64,000 nucleotides of DNA from JAKAXS01 sp965279065 (GCA_965279065.1 OZ257134.1:2976001-3040000); one strand, 5' to 3'; positions 24,442 through 33,760 are shown, counted from the first letter of the stretch. Made by a program: numbers and translations. The notes: a model not told the origin generated them from the letters alone.

Positions 24442-25095
24442 TTACGCGTCCGGTTCGGCAGCCACGAGGATATCGGCGCCTTCCATCAGGATCGAGATAT
24501 GCATCTTGGCCGCGCCGGCCATCCGCCACGTGTAGTAGGCCTGAATGTTGATGGCATCGAGCGGCCGGGTCGGCTGCTCCATGATGAACTCCGGCAAATG
24601 CTGCGGCGGCCGCGCCCGGTTGCCGCTGCAGCGGATAACGAAAGCTTGCGCAGCCTCCGCACCCTCGAACGTGACATGGATCTGCCCGCCGTGGGGCAGC
24701 GCCGTCAGCGCGTTGGCGATAAGGTTGAGCAGCAGCTTGACCTTGTCCTTGGCCATGAAGGCCGGTCCGTCGTGCCAGACCAGCTTGTGCTTGGCGCTCT
24801 GCTCGATGACACCACGCGCAATCTCCTGCGCCTTGGCCATCTCTATAATGGCGCCGGCGCCGCCCGACGCACCGAAGGCAAATCGCGCGAACTCCAGCCG
24901 CGCCGCCGCCTGGCGCGATGCACTGCGGATGACGTCGAGCGCATAGGCCTTCGCGTTCGGATCGCTCTCCGAATCGAGCACTTCGAAACCGTTGTTCGTC
25001 GCCCCGACCGGGTTAACGAGATCGTGGCAAACTTTGCTGGAGATCAGCGCCGCGAGTTCCAGATCGGTCGGATGAACGCGCTCACTTAATGACAT
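24442..25095 (-). CDS. chpT: Histidine phosphotransferase ChpT
   Basis: 217 residues. The dimerisation helix motif LAALISSKVCHDLVNPVGA carries the phospho-acceptor H24. The C-terminal part resembles a histidine-kinase ATPase fold that has lost ATP binding (LLLNLIANALTALPHGG, then a short LDAINIQAYYTWRMA end). ChpT passes phosphate from CckA to CtrA and CpdR in the alphaproteobacterial cell-cycle relay. ATG 25095 fits the family start. It forms a likely operon with the downstream receiver gene, and a short possible ORF lies just upstream (25114-25290). Confidence 0.93.
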   Translation of the reverse strand: MSLSERVHPTDLELAALISSKVCHDLVNPVGATNNGFEVLDSESDPNAKAYALDVIRSASRQAAARLEFARFAFGASGGAGAIIEMAKAQEIARGVIEQSAKHKLVWHDGPAFMAKDKVKLLLNLIANALTALPHGGQIHVTFEGAEAAQAFVIRCSGNRARPPQHLPEFIMEQPTRPLDAINIQAYYTWRMAGAAKMHISILMEGADILVAAEPDA

Positions 25096-25113
25096 GGTGC
25101 CCCCGGGAAATCG

Positions 25114-25290
25114 CTATGCGATGCGGAGCGGCGTCTCGGAGCCTGGCGCGGACCAAGCCATCACGCGAGCAACAGGGGCCGCTTGCGAACGGTATCTTAG
25201 CTCTGATACACGCGCCGCGAGTCGATGCAAAGTCTGGTAAAGGTCGTTGGCGGCTGAAACGGGCGTTTTGCCGTCTGCCTGAGCCCGCAT
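25114..25290 (-). CDS. Possible small protein upstream of chpT
   Basis: 58 residues, starting ATG 25290 (or 25305). It contains a helix-like stretch SAANDLYQTLHRLAARVSEL. It ends 18 bases before chpT on the same strand. The third-position GC content is lower than in neighbouring genes and no family is recognised, so this may be a chance frame in the 250-base chpT/cysQ divergent region. Confidence 0.3.
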   Translation of the reverse strand: MRAQADGKTPVSAANDLYQTLHRLAARVSELRYRSQAAPVARVMAWSAPGSETPLRIA

Positions 25291-25345
25291 CGCCACGCAT
25301 AACATGACTCGCGGATGGGTGCGCGCGAACCCGTGAAGGAACGGT

Positions 25346-26173
25346 ATGGCTCGGATAACGCAGCAGGATTACAGGCGCCTAGCCGATGGGCTACTGGCCT
25401 GTGTGCTGTCGGCCGGGAGCCTGCAGATGCGCTACCACGGCTCCGACATCGCCGTCATCGCCAAGCCGGACGCTTCGCCCGTGACGGCAGCCGACCACGA
25501 ATCCGAATCGGTTCTGCTGGCGGGACTGGCCGCCGTTGCCCCGAATGTCCCCGTCGTCGCCGAGGAGCGCGCTGCCGCGGGCTTCGTGCCGAAGGTCACC
25601 GGCACGTTCTTCGCCGTCGACCCGCTCGATGGCACGAAGGATTTCATCGCCGGACGTCCCGAGTTCACGATCAACATCGGCCTGATCCAGGACGGTTCGC
25701 CGGTCTTCGGTCTCATCTACGCCCCGGCGCTTGCGTCCCTGTATTTGACCACCGACAGCGGCGAGGCCGCCTATTGCTACCTGCCCACCAACGCACTCGT
25801 ATCCTCGTTCTCCGAATGCCGGTTCGAACGCCTGCGCACCCGCGTGCCTGAGCCGGGCGCCCTGCGCGCCCTCACCAGCCGTTCGCGTCCGAGCGAAGTG
25901 TCCGACGCATTTCTGCAGCGCGCCGGCGTCAGCGAGGCGCAGCCGACAGGCTCGTCGCTGAAGTTCTGTCTGATCGCGCAGGGCCGCGCCGACCTCTATG
26001 CCCGTTTCGGCCCGACCAACGAATGGGACACCGCCGCCGGTCAGGCGATTCTGACTGCCGCGGGTGGCGCAGTCGTGACCATGGATGCGACGCCGCTGGC
26101 TTACGGCAAGTCGGACCAGCGCTTCCTCAATCCACATTTTGTCGCCTGGGGACGCTGTCCGGCGCCGGCTTGA
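25346..26173 (+). CDS. cysQ: 3'(2'),5'-bisphosphate nucleotidase CysQ
   Basis: 275 residues, inositol-monophosphatase fold. The metal site VDPLDGTKDFI spans 91-101, the acidic AEER is at 72-75, and the second signature WDTAAGQAIL has D228. CysQ removes the 3' phosphate of PAP/PAPS and so protects sulfate assimilation. The ATG at 25346 follows AAGGAACGGT. It diverges from chpT. The family includes related inositol-1-phosphatases, but TKDF after PLDG favours CysQ. Confidence 0.92.
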   Translation: MARITQQDYRRLADGLLACVLSAGSLQMRYHGSDIAVIAKPDASPVTAADHESESVLLAGLAAVAPNVPVVAEERAAAGFVPKVTGTFFAVDPLDGTKDFIAGRPEFTINIGLIQDGSPVFGLIYAPALASLYLTTDSGEAAYCYLPTNALVSSFSECRFERLRTRVPEPGALRALTSRSRPSEVSDAFLQRAGVSEAQPTGSSLKFCLIAQGRADLYARFGPTNEWDTAAGQAILTAAGGAVVTMDATPLAYGKSDQRFLNPHFVAWGRCPAPA

Positions 26174-26301
26174 GACCTCCCGTTCGTCACACCTGCGCTG
26201 CTCTCTAGCCACACTTTAGTAATACTTGTGCGGCATCGTTTACGGGGGGTTAAGCCGCGCGCGTACGCCACTGCGCGGCAAGCTGAGGGATGGGACCAGC
26301 C

Positions 26302-27126
26302 ATGCCGTTTACAAATTTCAGAAGCCTGTGTGTCGGTATCTTAGCCGCGCTGCCGCTATGCATGGCAGCCACGGCGGCGGCGCAGGATGGCCGCTACAGT
26401 CAGAACAATTACGGCGACGACAACTATTCGCGCAGCCGGTCCGGTGGCGACGATGCCTATCGTCCCCCCGCCGACGACTACGACCGCGCGCCGCGCGAAG
26501 AAGCACGTGAAGGCAACAGCCGTCGCGACAGCTTCTCGGAGCGTCGCAATGACGGATATGGCGACAACTATTCTCCGCCGCGCGAGCGCGGCTATAACGA
26601 CGGAGGCTATCCAGAACCTCAGGGCCCGCCTCCGGGCCGCACGCGCTATTACGAAGAAAATGAGATCGTTTCCGCCGGTCACAGCTTCTTTGGCTCCGTC
26701 ACCAAGGGGCTCGCCAGCGCCGTCGAGTACGCCTTCAAGAGTCAGGGCCGCCCCAATGGCTATATCCTCGGCGAGGATGCCGGCGGCGCGTTCATGGTTG
26801 GATTGCGCTATGGCGAAGGCCGCCTGTACACGAAGGACGCCGGCACCCACAAAGTCTACTGGCAGGGTCCTTCGTTGGGCTACGACATGGGAGCGGAGGG
26901 TTCCAAGACCATGGTCCTCGTCTACAACATGCATGAGCCCAGCGAGATCTATGAACGCTTCGGCGGTGCCGAAGGCTCGGCCTATCTCGTCGGCGGCGTA
27001 TCCGTGCAGTTCCAGACATACGGTCACGTCACGCTCGGCGTCATCCGCTCCGGCGTCGGCCTGCGCTTGGGTGCCAACATCGGCTACTCCAAGTACAGCC
27101 GCAGCCCGACCTGGAATCCCCTGTAA
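26302..27126 (+). CDS. eipA: EipA family envelope integrity protein (DUF1134)
   Basis: 274 residues. A signal peptide (1-28, ending ATAAAQDG) precedes a low-complexity Asp/Tyr/Arg-rich linker (about 29-115). The DUF1134 beta-barrel domain covers about 115-274, with KGLASAVEYAFKSQGRPNG, LRYGEGRLYTKDAG and YWQGPSLGYD. In Brucella EipA is a periplasmic protein needed for envelope integrity and is under cell-cycle control. ATG 26302 is chosen over 26290, whose ribosome site would touch the start codon. The linker is longer than in Brucella. A 256-base non-coding stretch follows. Confidence 0.88.
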   Translation: MPFTNFRSLCVGILAALPLCMAATAAAQDGRYSQNNYGDDNYSRSRSGGDDAYRPPADDYDRAPREEAREGNSRRDSFSERRNDGYGDNYSPPRERGYNDGGYPEPQGPPPGRTRYYEENEIVSAGHSFFGSVTKGLASAVEYAFKSQGRPNGYILGEDAGGAFMVGLRYGEGRLYTKDAGTHKVYWQGPSLGYDMGAEGSKTMVLVYNMHEPSEIYERFGGAEGSAYLVGGVSVQFQTYGHVTLGVIRSGVGLRLGANIGYSKYSRSPTWNPL

Positions 27127-27382
27127 GTCCCGCTGGAACTTCTGGAAATCGACGTAATTCCCGCGACTTTCGTGTGCCGGGGCTGGCGCAATGGCGCAGG
27201 CGCGCTATGCTGCCCCGCCGACGAAGCGTCAAAGACAGGCCGAATGGCCGTGCTGAGCGAAACGGGTTGCGGGCGCATGCGTTTGATGCTTCAGCTGCGC
27301 GGCAAATATCCTAGGGCTCGTCGACGCGGAGCCTGGATTCGGGCACTGGACGGGACCGGGAAACGATGACGAGGATGCGCGA

Positions 27383-28903
27383 GTGATCACGATCGAAGCG
27401 GTCATGCTCGTGCTGCTCGGCTTCTGCATCGCGGCGTTGCTAGTGTTTGTCGGCGCTCCTCTGTACGGCCGCCGTTCCGCGCGCCTCGCCACCGACGCCT
27501 TGCGCCGGTCTATGCCGCTGACGGAGGCTGAGATCCGCGCCGACAAGGATCGACTGCGCGCCGAATTCGCGATTACCATCCACAAACTGGAGTCCAGGGC
27601 CGAGCAGAGCGCACTTGCCGCCGCCCGGCACATGGTCGACCTCAACCGCCGCGACGCCACCATCAACGATCTCGAAGGCGAAGTCGCCCGTATGGGCACC
27701 TTCCTCGACGAGCACGAGAACGCGCGCCGCGTCTTGGAACAGACGATCACCGAGCGCCTGCCGCGCGTCGAACATCGCCTGTCCGAGGCCAAGAAGCTGC
27801 TTTTCCAGCGCGACCGCGAACTTGCCCACCTGACGGATTCATCGAACAAGCAGGCGCAGGCACTTGAAGAGGCCAAGCAGATCAACGCCCAGCAGCGCGA
27901 TGAAGTCCATCGCCTGAACGCAACACTCGCCACCCGCGCTGCCCGCAATCGCGAAGCCCTATCGGATCCGCGCTTCGATGGCGAAGTCGCACTGCGCTCC
28001 GAGATCGAGGCGCTGCGTTCCAAGACGCGCGACCAGTCGGCGCTGATCACCAGGCTGCAGGGCGTCATGACGTCCGCCGGTGTCCCGCAGGATCGCGTCG
28101 CCGGCAGCGAACCCGCCGCTACACAACAACTGGACGCCACGGGCCAGGAAGCGGAGATCGGACGCCTGCGTCGGGACCTGGCTGATGCAGAGATGGCCTT
28201 GCGCTCCGTGCGTGGTGCCGCCGAAGCAGGCCAGGCCGGCCAGTCGATGGTGGAAGCAGAACTGCGCAAGCTCAAATCGACGAACCAGGACCAAAGCGCG
28301 GAGATCGCCAATCTCAAGGCCTCGCTCAATGTTTTCCAGAGCAGCGCAGACGACGACAAGGCGATCAGCGAAAGCAAGATCGCGTTGAAGGCGCGCCTCG
28401 GCGCCCTGCAGGCAAAGGCCGACGAGCAGGTCAATACCATTCAGATCCTTCGGTCCGAGATCGCCGCAGCGAACGAGAAACTCGCGCGTCAAGCGGCCCA
28501 CTTCGTGGACGAGATGCGCCGGCTCGGTGCGGGCACCCTTCCCGCCGCTGGCCCGCAGCGGCGAACGAGCTACGACGTCAAGCGCCCGAGCCTCGCCGAT
28601 CGCATTTCCGCACCCCGCCCCTTCGCCGCCAACGATCAGCTCGACGCGCAGCCGACCGAAGTTCCCGCCGCACCCTTCGGCACGCGTGAGACGCCCCAGG
28701 AGAAGGCGCCGGAGCCGGCACTCGCCGGCGGTTTCATGCGCCGCCTTGAAACCGCGGAACCGGCACCGGCAGCAAACGCACCGGCTGCCGACAACGGCAA
28801 CGGAGCCGCGGCACCCGGCAGCAGCGACACAACGCACGGCCAGCGACGCCCGGGGCTGCTGGAACGCATTACACGCATCGAAAAAGGCAGCGGCGCCGCT
28901 TGA
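27383..28903 (+). CDS. Membrane-anchored coiled-coil protein, conserved hypothetical
   Basis: 506 residues from a GTG start. One N-terminal transmembrane helix (AVMLVLLGFCIAALLVFVGAPLY) is followed by long coiled coil (about 45-380) with heptad-rich stretches such as RDATINDLEGEVARMGTFLDE and KAISESKIALKARLGALQA. The tail (380-506) is Pro/Ala-rich, ending RPGLLERITRIEKG. This is the layout of rhizobial conserved hypotheticals that may organise the inner membrane or wall machinery. It is flanked by envelope genes on both sides. No enzyme motif is present and the function is unknown. Confidence 0.8.
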   Translation: MITIEAVMLVLLGFCIAALLVFVGAPLYGRRSARLATDALRRSMPLTEAEIRADKDRLRAEFAITIHKLESRAEQSALAAARHMVDLNRRDATINDLEGEVARMGTFLDEHENARRVLEQTITERLPRVEHRLSEAKKLLFQRDRELAHLTDSSNKQAQALEEAKQINAQQRDEVHRLNATLATRAARNREALSDPRFDGEVALRSEIEALRSKTRDQSALITRLQGVMTSAGVPQDRVAGSEPAATQQLDATGQEAEIGRLRRDLADAEMALRSVRGAAEAGQAGQSMVEAELRKLKSTNQDQSAEIANLKASLNVFQSSADDDKAISESKIALKARLGALQAKADEQVNTIQILRSEIAAANEKLARQAAHFVDEMRRLGAGTLPAAGPQRRTSYDVKRPSLADRISAPRPFAANDQLDAQPTEVPAAPFGTRETPQEKAPEPALAGGFMRRLETAEPAPAANAPAADNGNGAAAPGSSDTTHGQRRPGLLERITRIEKGSGAA

Positions 28904-29044
28904 CGCGGGCTGCCGGCGCGCTGCGGCAATGCGCCTCCGTGTGACGTCGCCGTGTCTGTGGTCCTTTGCCGAGCGCACCGATCCGACAAAACGTCGGAAC
29001 AAGCACGCCAATCAAGCGTTTAGCGCGGAACGAGGAGCACAGAA

Positions 29045-29326
29045 ATGCTGCCACGCCTGCTAAAGCACGCCGCGATCACTGTCCTGCTGACGGTTGCAGG
29101 CGCCACAACGGCTTCCGCCGTAAGTGATCAAGTACGGCATTCGTGCCGCGAAGATTATTACGCCCATTGTCCGAATCATGCCCTCGGCAGCGACAACTTG
29201 CGCCGGTGCATGAAGACCGCCGGTCCCAAGCTTTCGTCAGGGTGCATCAAAGCTCTTGTCTCGTCCGGCGAAATCTCTCAGGCGGAAGTTCGCGAGATCT
29301 CGCGAAAGCTGAAAGGCGCGCCGTAA
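29045..29326 (+). CDS. Small secreted Cys-rich protein, paralogue of the one at 1192
   Basis: 93 residues. A signal peptide (ITVLLTVAGATTASA) precedes a mature domain with four cysteines in the pattern C-x3-D-x4-C, LRRCMK and SSGC. This is the single GLG1/FGFR-type repeat seen also at 1192-1440. The ATG has GAGGAGCACAGAA upstream. Both copies are short, secreted and solitary. The role is unknown; cell-wall or redox-linked functions are only guesses. Confidence 0.75.
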   Translation: MLPRLLKHAAITVLLTVAGATTASAVSDQVRHSCREDYYAHCPNHALGSDNLRRCMKTAGPKLSSGCIKALVSSGEISQAEVREISRKLKGAP

Positions 29327-29485
29327 GTGCCGCACGGCTTGTTGCGTCGGGACGCATCACCTCTCGAATAATTGCACGAAGACGCCCACGAACCATCGCT
29401 ATTCGGACACGAAGCTGAGTCAGAACGCGTGCTCTGGCCGGCGAGCTTTCCTAAAGCGCCGCCAAAGCGTTAACTCGGAGAGTGA

Positions 29486-30529
29486 ATGATGACGTCGCGC
29501 GCGGCCGCCGTCCTCCTTTGTATCGCGGCGGGACTCGGGACGGCCCAGGCTGAGCCCTACGCTCCCTGGGACAACGCACCGTTTTGGGAGCAGCCCTCGC
29601 GGTCGCAGACACCCGAGCGGTACCGTCCGTTGGGTCCGTCGAATCAGGGACTGCAGGGCGATGAAATTCGCGACGGCGGGCCCCGCCCGGAAATTGCTCC
29701 GAAAGCACCGATCGTCGTCGCCTTCAGCTTTGCGGAGTACCCCACGGGCTCGATCGTCATCGATAGTGGTGGCCGCAAATTGTACTTCGTCCTGCCGGGC
29801 AATCGCGCTTTTCAGTATCCCATTTCCGTTGGCCGCGAAGGTTTTGCCTGGGCCGGGACGGAAAAGATCAGCCGCAAACAAGCTTGGCCCGATTGGCATC
29901 CGCCAGCAGAGATGCGTCAGCGCGACCCCAAGTTGCCAGTGAAGATGCTGGGCGGCGTGCGCAATCCGTTGGGCGCGATGGCGCTTTATCTTGGCAACAC
30001 GCTCTATCGCATCCACGGCACCAATGACGAAAAGACGATTGGCCACGCCTCGTCATCCGGCTGCTTCCGCATGATGAACTCGGCCGTGCTTCACCTCGCG
30101 CAGTTCGCGCAGGTCGGCACCAGCGTCACCGTCGTCAACAAGCTGCCCTTCGCACCGGCCCCGCCGCCGGTGGCCTACACACGGCCGCCTGCCGCCGTTC
30201 CGCCTCTCGCCGCCAATCGCCCGTCGCGCGTTCCGCCCGCCGCAGCCTGGCCCGACGACGAACGTGATGATGAGGCTCAACAGGTCCGTCCGGAGGAACC
30301 AATTCGACGTCCGCCGTTCGCCGCCGATGAGCCTGACTATGCCGACGTCACCGTGCGCCCCCATCGCGACGTCGACGACTATGATCCTTATGCGGTCCAG
30401 AGGCGCCCGGGTTACGCTCGCAGCTACGCACGCGATCGCTATGAAGACCCCTACCCGCGCGTCGATAGCTATGCGTCCGAACGTCCACGCGGCCGCGTCT
30501 GGTACGACGACGAACGCGATGATTACTGA
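29486..30529 (+). CDS. L,D-transpeptidase, ErfK/YbiS/YnhG family
   Basis: 347 residues. A signal peptide (1-22) precedes a short Pro-rich segment and a YkuD domain (about 85-215). The active site reads HGTNDEKTIGHASSSGCFRM, giving H177, C193 and R195. The C-terminal 130 residues are Pro/Arg/Asp-rich and probably disordered (many DYDPYA, RYEDPY, RDRYED elements). It catalyses 3-3 cross-links or attaches proteins to peptidoglycan. ATG 29486 and ATG 29489 are both within range of GGAG. Unlike the transpeptidase at 16359, it has a single catalytic domain. Confidence 0.9.
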   Translation: MMTSRAAAVLLCIAAGLGTAQAEPYAPWDNAPFWEQPSRSQTPERYRPLGPSNQGLQGDEIRDGGPRPEIAPKAPIVVAFSFAEYPTGSIVIDSGGRKLYFVLPGNRAFQYPISVGREGFAWAGTEKISRKQAWPDWHPPAEMRQRDPKLPVKMLGGVRNPLGAMALYLGNTLYRIHGTNDEKTIGHASSSGCFRMMNSAVLHLAQFAQVGTSVTVVNKLPFAPAPPPVAYTRPPAAVPPLAANRPSRVPPAAAWPDDERDDEAQQVRPEEPIRRPPFAADEPDYADVTVRPHRDVDDYDPYAVQRRPGYARSYARDRYEDPYPRVDSYASERPRGRVWYDDERDDY

Positions 30530-30704
30530 GATTGAACGGCGTTCTCGTCTTTAGCGCACGCAATTTATTAAAGTTATGCCGTTTGCGCGGGTTGACGTTC
30601 TGCGCAGCTGACGGCAAATCTGCGCGGCGCAGTGGAACCCGCTGCGGCCATTGCGACTTTCCGCAACAGTAAGCGCCAAGCGCACCGCCCACCGAGGCCT
30701 AACC

Positions 30705-31040
30705 GTGTCGTCGAAGTTCGAGCGTTTGATGCAAAGTCATGGAGCACTGCTGTGCGCCATGACCATTTGTGCGCTCTTCCTGTGCGCGGCGAGCGTCTAC
30801 TCCAAGCAGACACCGGTCGATGTCCGGCCCGCGCCCATCTCTGATGCATACGCGCTCAAGAATCCGAACGCGTTTGACCCCGCCCGCAGGCGTAGCGTCC
30901 GCGCCATGAAGGTCCCGCGCGAGACTGTTGCCCGCATGGCCTCAGGCCTGGATGCCGCTGAAGCAGACACGCCGGCCGTCGCCGACGCCGAAGCGGCGCC
31001 AGCCAATGCGCCGCGCGTCGCGGCAATCGTCACGCCCTAG
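30705..31040 (+). CDS. Small hypothetical protein with N-terminal membrane anchor
   Basis: 111 residues from GTG 30705, which has GAGG seven bases upstream; ATG 30729 is an alternative. A hydrophobic segment (LLCAMTICALFLCAASVY) is followed by a hydrophilic Ala/Pro/Arg-rich region. Its stop overlaps the convergent panE stop region by 11 bases. The codon pattern fits coding. No family is recognised. Confidence 0.6.
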   Translation: MSSKFERLMQSHGALLCAMTICALFLCAASVYSKQTPVDVRPAPISDAYALKNPNAFDPARRRSVRAMKVPRETVARMASGLDAAEADTPAVADAEAAPANAPRVAAIVTP

Positions 31041-31965
31041 CCCGTTCCGCCAGCCGCGCTTCGTAGGCTTTGAGGTTGGTGAAGACGAATGTCAGCCGGG
31101 GACAGGACTGGCCGACTCGCGCGGCGCGAACAAGCAAATCGCCGATGATATGATCGGCTTCGATCCGCGCCCCGTTTTCGATATCTCGAAACATCGACGA
31201 CGTCTGCGGTGAAGCCTCATTGGTCAAAAAGGCGCGTGTCTCCCCAAGGAACGCAGCGCCCGGCGGGAACCCTTCGGCTTCGGCAATGGCCCGCACCTCG
31301 TCGATCAGGTTGAGCACGAAATCACGGCCTCCAGGCGCGCGATTGATGGCGCCGACGGGAGCACGCATGGCGCTCGTGGCACCCGCCATTGACGCCAGAA
31401 CGACCCACTTCTCCCACATCGCTTGCAGAATGTTCGGGCTCGCCACCGCCTCGAACATCGCTCCGCTCAGCGCGGCACCCAGCGCCACCATGCGATCGCC
31501 CGGCCGGCTGACGCGTTCGCCATAGGTCAGGCTGTGCGTGGCGTTGAGGTGAACGATCGTCCCGTCGCCGTCCAGCGTCGTCGAAATCACGCACTGGCCG
31601 CCAAGCACCGCGGCAGGCCCGAAACGGGCCGCCAGGACATCGAGATGGCGCATACCGTTCAGCAACGGCAGGATCGCCGTATTCGACCCCATGGCCGGCG
31701 CGAGATCGGCGATAGCTGCGTCAAGATCGTACGCCTTGCAGCTCAAGATGATGAGGTCGAAGCCAGGATCGAGCTTGTCGGCAGTGACGCAGGGCGGCGC
31801 CGCAATTTTCACGTCGCCGGCCGGACTGCGCACGCCCAGTCCATGTTCCGCTAACATCGCGGCTCGGCGCGGTCGCACCAGAAACGTCACGTCGCGGCCG
31901 ACTTGCAGCAGCCGCGCACCGAAGTAGCCGCCGATCGCGCCGGCCCCGACAACGAGAATGCGCAT
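31030..31965 (-). CDS. panE: 2-dehydropantoate 2-reductase
   Basis: 311 residues. The NADPH motif GAGAIGGYFG (7-16), SCKAYD (K77), LLNG (101-104) and K186 in MWEKWVVLASMAG identify ketopantoate reductase of the ApbA/PanE family, the step after PanB in pantothenate synthesis. The start ATG 31965 is unambiguous. Some family members act on other 2-oxo acids, but PanB in the same window makes pantothenate plausible. It lies five bases downstream of the coiled-coil gene stop on the same strand. Confidence 0.9.
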   Translation of the reverse strand: MRILVVGAGAIGGYFGARLLQVGRDVTFLVRPRRAAMLAEHGLGVRSPAGDVKIAAPPCVTADKLDPGFDLIILSCKAYDLDAAIADLAPAMGSNTAILPLLNGMRHLDVLAARFGPAAVLGGQCVISTTLDGDGTIVHLNATHSLTYGERVSRPGDRMVALGAALSGAMFEAVASPNILQAMWEKWVVLASMAGATSAMRAPVGAINRAPGGRDFVLNLIDEVRAIAEAEGFPPGAAFLGETRAFLTNEASPQTSSMFRDIENGARIEADHIIGDLLVRAARVGQSCPRLTFVFTNLKAYEARLAERARA

Positions 31966-31970
31966 CGGAT

Positions 31971-32552
31971 TTATGGATTCGATTGCGGCGGAGCACCGGT
32001 CGAAGCGCCGGTAGCCGCATCTCGCACCGTGCGCTCGGCCGCTTCCCGCGCCTGGCGTTCCTTCGTCACAGCATCCTGGGCTTGCTTCAGGTCGGCCTGC
32101 AACCGCGCCTCGACGTCGCCCACCGACTTTTGCGCCTGTTCGCGAGCCGCCCTCTCCTTGGTCAGCTCGTCGGCCAGACGAGCCACCTCGCCCTGTGCCT
32201 TGCCGAGCTCGTCGGCACCAGCCTTCAGACGCTTTTCAGCATCTTCCCGCGCCGTGTTGGCTTGGAGCTGCACCTGCTCAAGCTGGTTGCGCAGCTGCGT
32301 CACCGAATGATTCACCGTCTCGTTGGCGGCTTGCACCTTGTTCATCTCGGCCTTGATCTCTTCGATCGAGCGTTCCGCCACGTTGGCGCGTTCGTTGGCG
32401 GCCTTGGCTTCCTGTTCGACGGAGGCCCGTGCAGCTTTCATCGTCGCGAGATCAGTGTGCAGCGTCCTGTTGTTCCAGAAGAACAACCCCGACATGAGTA
32501 AGGCCACCGCCGCGACACCCATCAACACCGGCTTGAGCGTTGTATCGTCCAT
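31971..32552 (-). CDS. Membrane-anchored coiled-coil protein
   Basis: 193 residues. A short N-terminus precedes one transmembrane helix (VLMGVAAVALLMSGLFFW). The remainder is a nearly continuous Glu/Lys/Gln/Ala coiled coil, followed by a small Ser/Pro tail. A single strand-sharing neighbour, panE, follows after five bases, which suggests one transcript without implying a shared role. No catalytic motif. It is reminiscent in layout of the larger coiled-coil protein at 27383. Confidence 0.75.
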   Translation of the reverse strand: MDDTTLKPVLMGVAAVALLMSGLFFWNNRTLHTDLATMKAARASVEQEAKAANERANVAERSIEEIKAEMNKVQAANETVNHSVTQLRNQLEQVQLQANTAREDAEKRLKAGADELGKAQGEVARLADELTKERAAREQAQKSVGDVEARLQADLKQAQDAVTKERQAREAAERTVRDAATGASTGAPPQSNP

Positions 32553-32867
32553 TTCTTTTCCCTTTGGCGCGGGCCTGTTCGGCCTTTCGTCTGCCGCAGT
32601 TTGGGGCTCGTTCCTACCACGCAGACGCGGTTCGCCGCATCCAGCGTCGCCATACGTGTTTACCGCGTGGTCCCCCCGCTCTGGTAGCCGCTCCGATCCC
32701 TCCGGGCGACGTCGAATTTCTAGCGGCTTTGCCGCAAGCGGGCAAACCCGCCGCGTCTATCAAGGAACGCTGCCTCACCGACTTGGTTGCGTTTTCCGCA
32801 AACCGTTGGCGCAACGCCAAGAATCGACTAGCTGATCGTCCATTAACTGTCGCATTGTGAGGTCTTG
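32553..32867. promoter_or_regulatory. 315-base divergent intergenic region before the ParA-like gene
   Basis: Several frames are open here but none shows a family, a signal peptide or a ribosome site. A GAATC (GANTC, a CcrM-type methylation site) lies at 32821, about 45 bases before the ParA-like start. It must carry promoters for both flanking genes; I see no clear -35/-10 pair. Confidence 0.35.
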
Positions 32868-33755
32868 ATGGCGTCCTTTCTGGCCGTAGCCAACCGCAAG
32901 GGTGGCGTGGGCAAGTCGACGACGAGCGTAATGTTGGCCCATGCGGCGGCCGCCTGGAGCGGCCATCGCGTGTTGGTCATCGACCTCGATACGCAGTGCA
33001 ACGCCTCGCTGATGCTCGTGGGCGGCGAGGGCTGGGACAAGGCTCGCCGCTCACGCCGTACCATCGCCGACTATCTGTTCGATCGCTTCGACAAGGTCGC
33101 CGAAGACGAGTCGTCCTACATCATCGCCAACGCCGGCGACGTCGCCCACCCGCGCACGGGCAAGGGCCGCGTCGCACTGCTGCCCGGCTCGCTGCTGATG
33201 GAGGACATTCAGGGCGAACTATTCGTTGCGCAGGCGCGCAAGGGCAAGGACACCGATGTTGTCGCCACCGAGGTTCGCGGTAGGTTGAAGCGTCTGATGA
33301 AGCATTTCGGCATGGACTACGACGTCGTCATCCTCGATTGCCCGCCGGGCTTGTCGTTTGCCGCACTTGCCGCCTTGGACCTTGCCAACCGCGTCGTCGT
33401 GCCGTTCCGCCCCGACTTCGTGTCCCAGTTCGCCATCGACCGCATCTCGACCTTGATCGAGAAAGTCCACACGTCCGAAGACGTCGCCGCCATCCCGTTC
33501 GCTGACCGCCGCTACATCTGCCTGCCAAACTATGTGCGCAACAACAACGGCCGCGAGCGCCTCCTGCTCGACCAGATGGCCCTCGACCATCCCATGCTGG
33601 CGGCGCGCATTCCCTTGCTTGACAGCGTCGCGCGCGCGTTCGACTGGGAAGAGACGAAAAAGTCGATGGTCGAGAAGTATGCTGACGCCCTGCCGCACCT
33701 GCGCGCGTTGCACGCGGAGGTCTTCAGCGGCATTCCGCACGCCGAGCTGGATTGA
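32868..33755 (+). CDS. Orphan ParA/MinD-type ATPase
   Basis: 295 residues. The deviant Walker A RKGGVGKST carries K11 and K16, Walker A' is VIDLDTQCNAS (usual form DLDPQGNAS), and Walker B is VVILDCPPGLSFAAL. The ATG at 32868 follows GAGG; the TTG three bases upstream is unlikely. There is no parB, no parS-like site and no replication gene nearby, so this is not the chromosomal partition ATPase. It also lacks the MipZ sequence (NEKGGAGKST). Orphan ParA proteins position cargo such as chemoreceptor clusters or microcompartments by gradients on the nucleoid. The next gene, five bases on, is the likely partner. Confidence 0.85.
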   Translation: MASFLAVANRKGGVGKSTTSVMLAHAAAAWSGHRVLVIDLDTQCNASLMLVGGEGWDKARRSRRTIADYLFDRFDKVAEDESSYIIANAGDVAHPRTGKGRVALLPGSLLMEDIQGELFVAQARKGKDTDVVATEVRGRLKRLMKHFGMDYDVVILDCPPGLSFAALAALDLANRVVVPFRPDFVSQFAIDRISTLIEKVHTSEDVAAIPFADRRYICLPNYVRNNNGRERLLLDQMALDHPMLAARIPLLDSVARAFDWEETKKSMVEKYADALPHLRALHAEVFSGIPHAELD

Positions 33756-33760
33756 ACGAC

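Noticed and set aside
32540..32860. 107-codon plus-strand frame before the ParA-like gene
   Set aside because: Overlaps the 5' end of the coiled-coil gene and shows no homology, ribosome site or fold signal.
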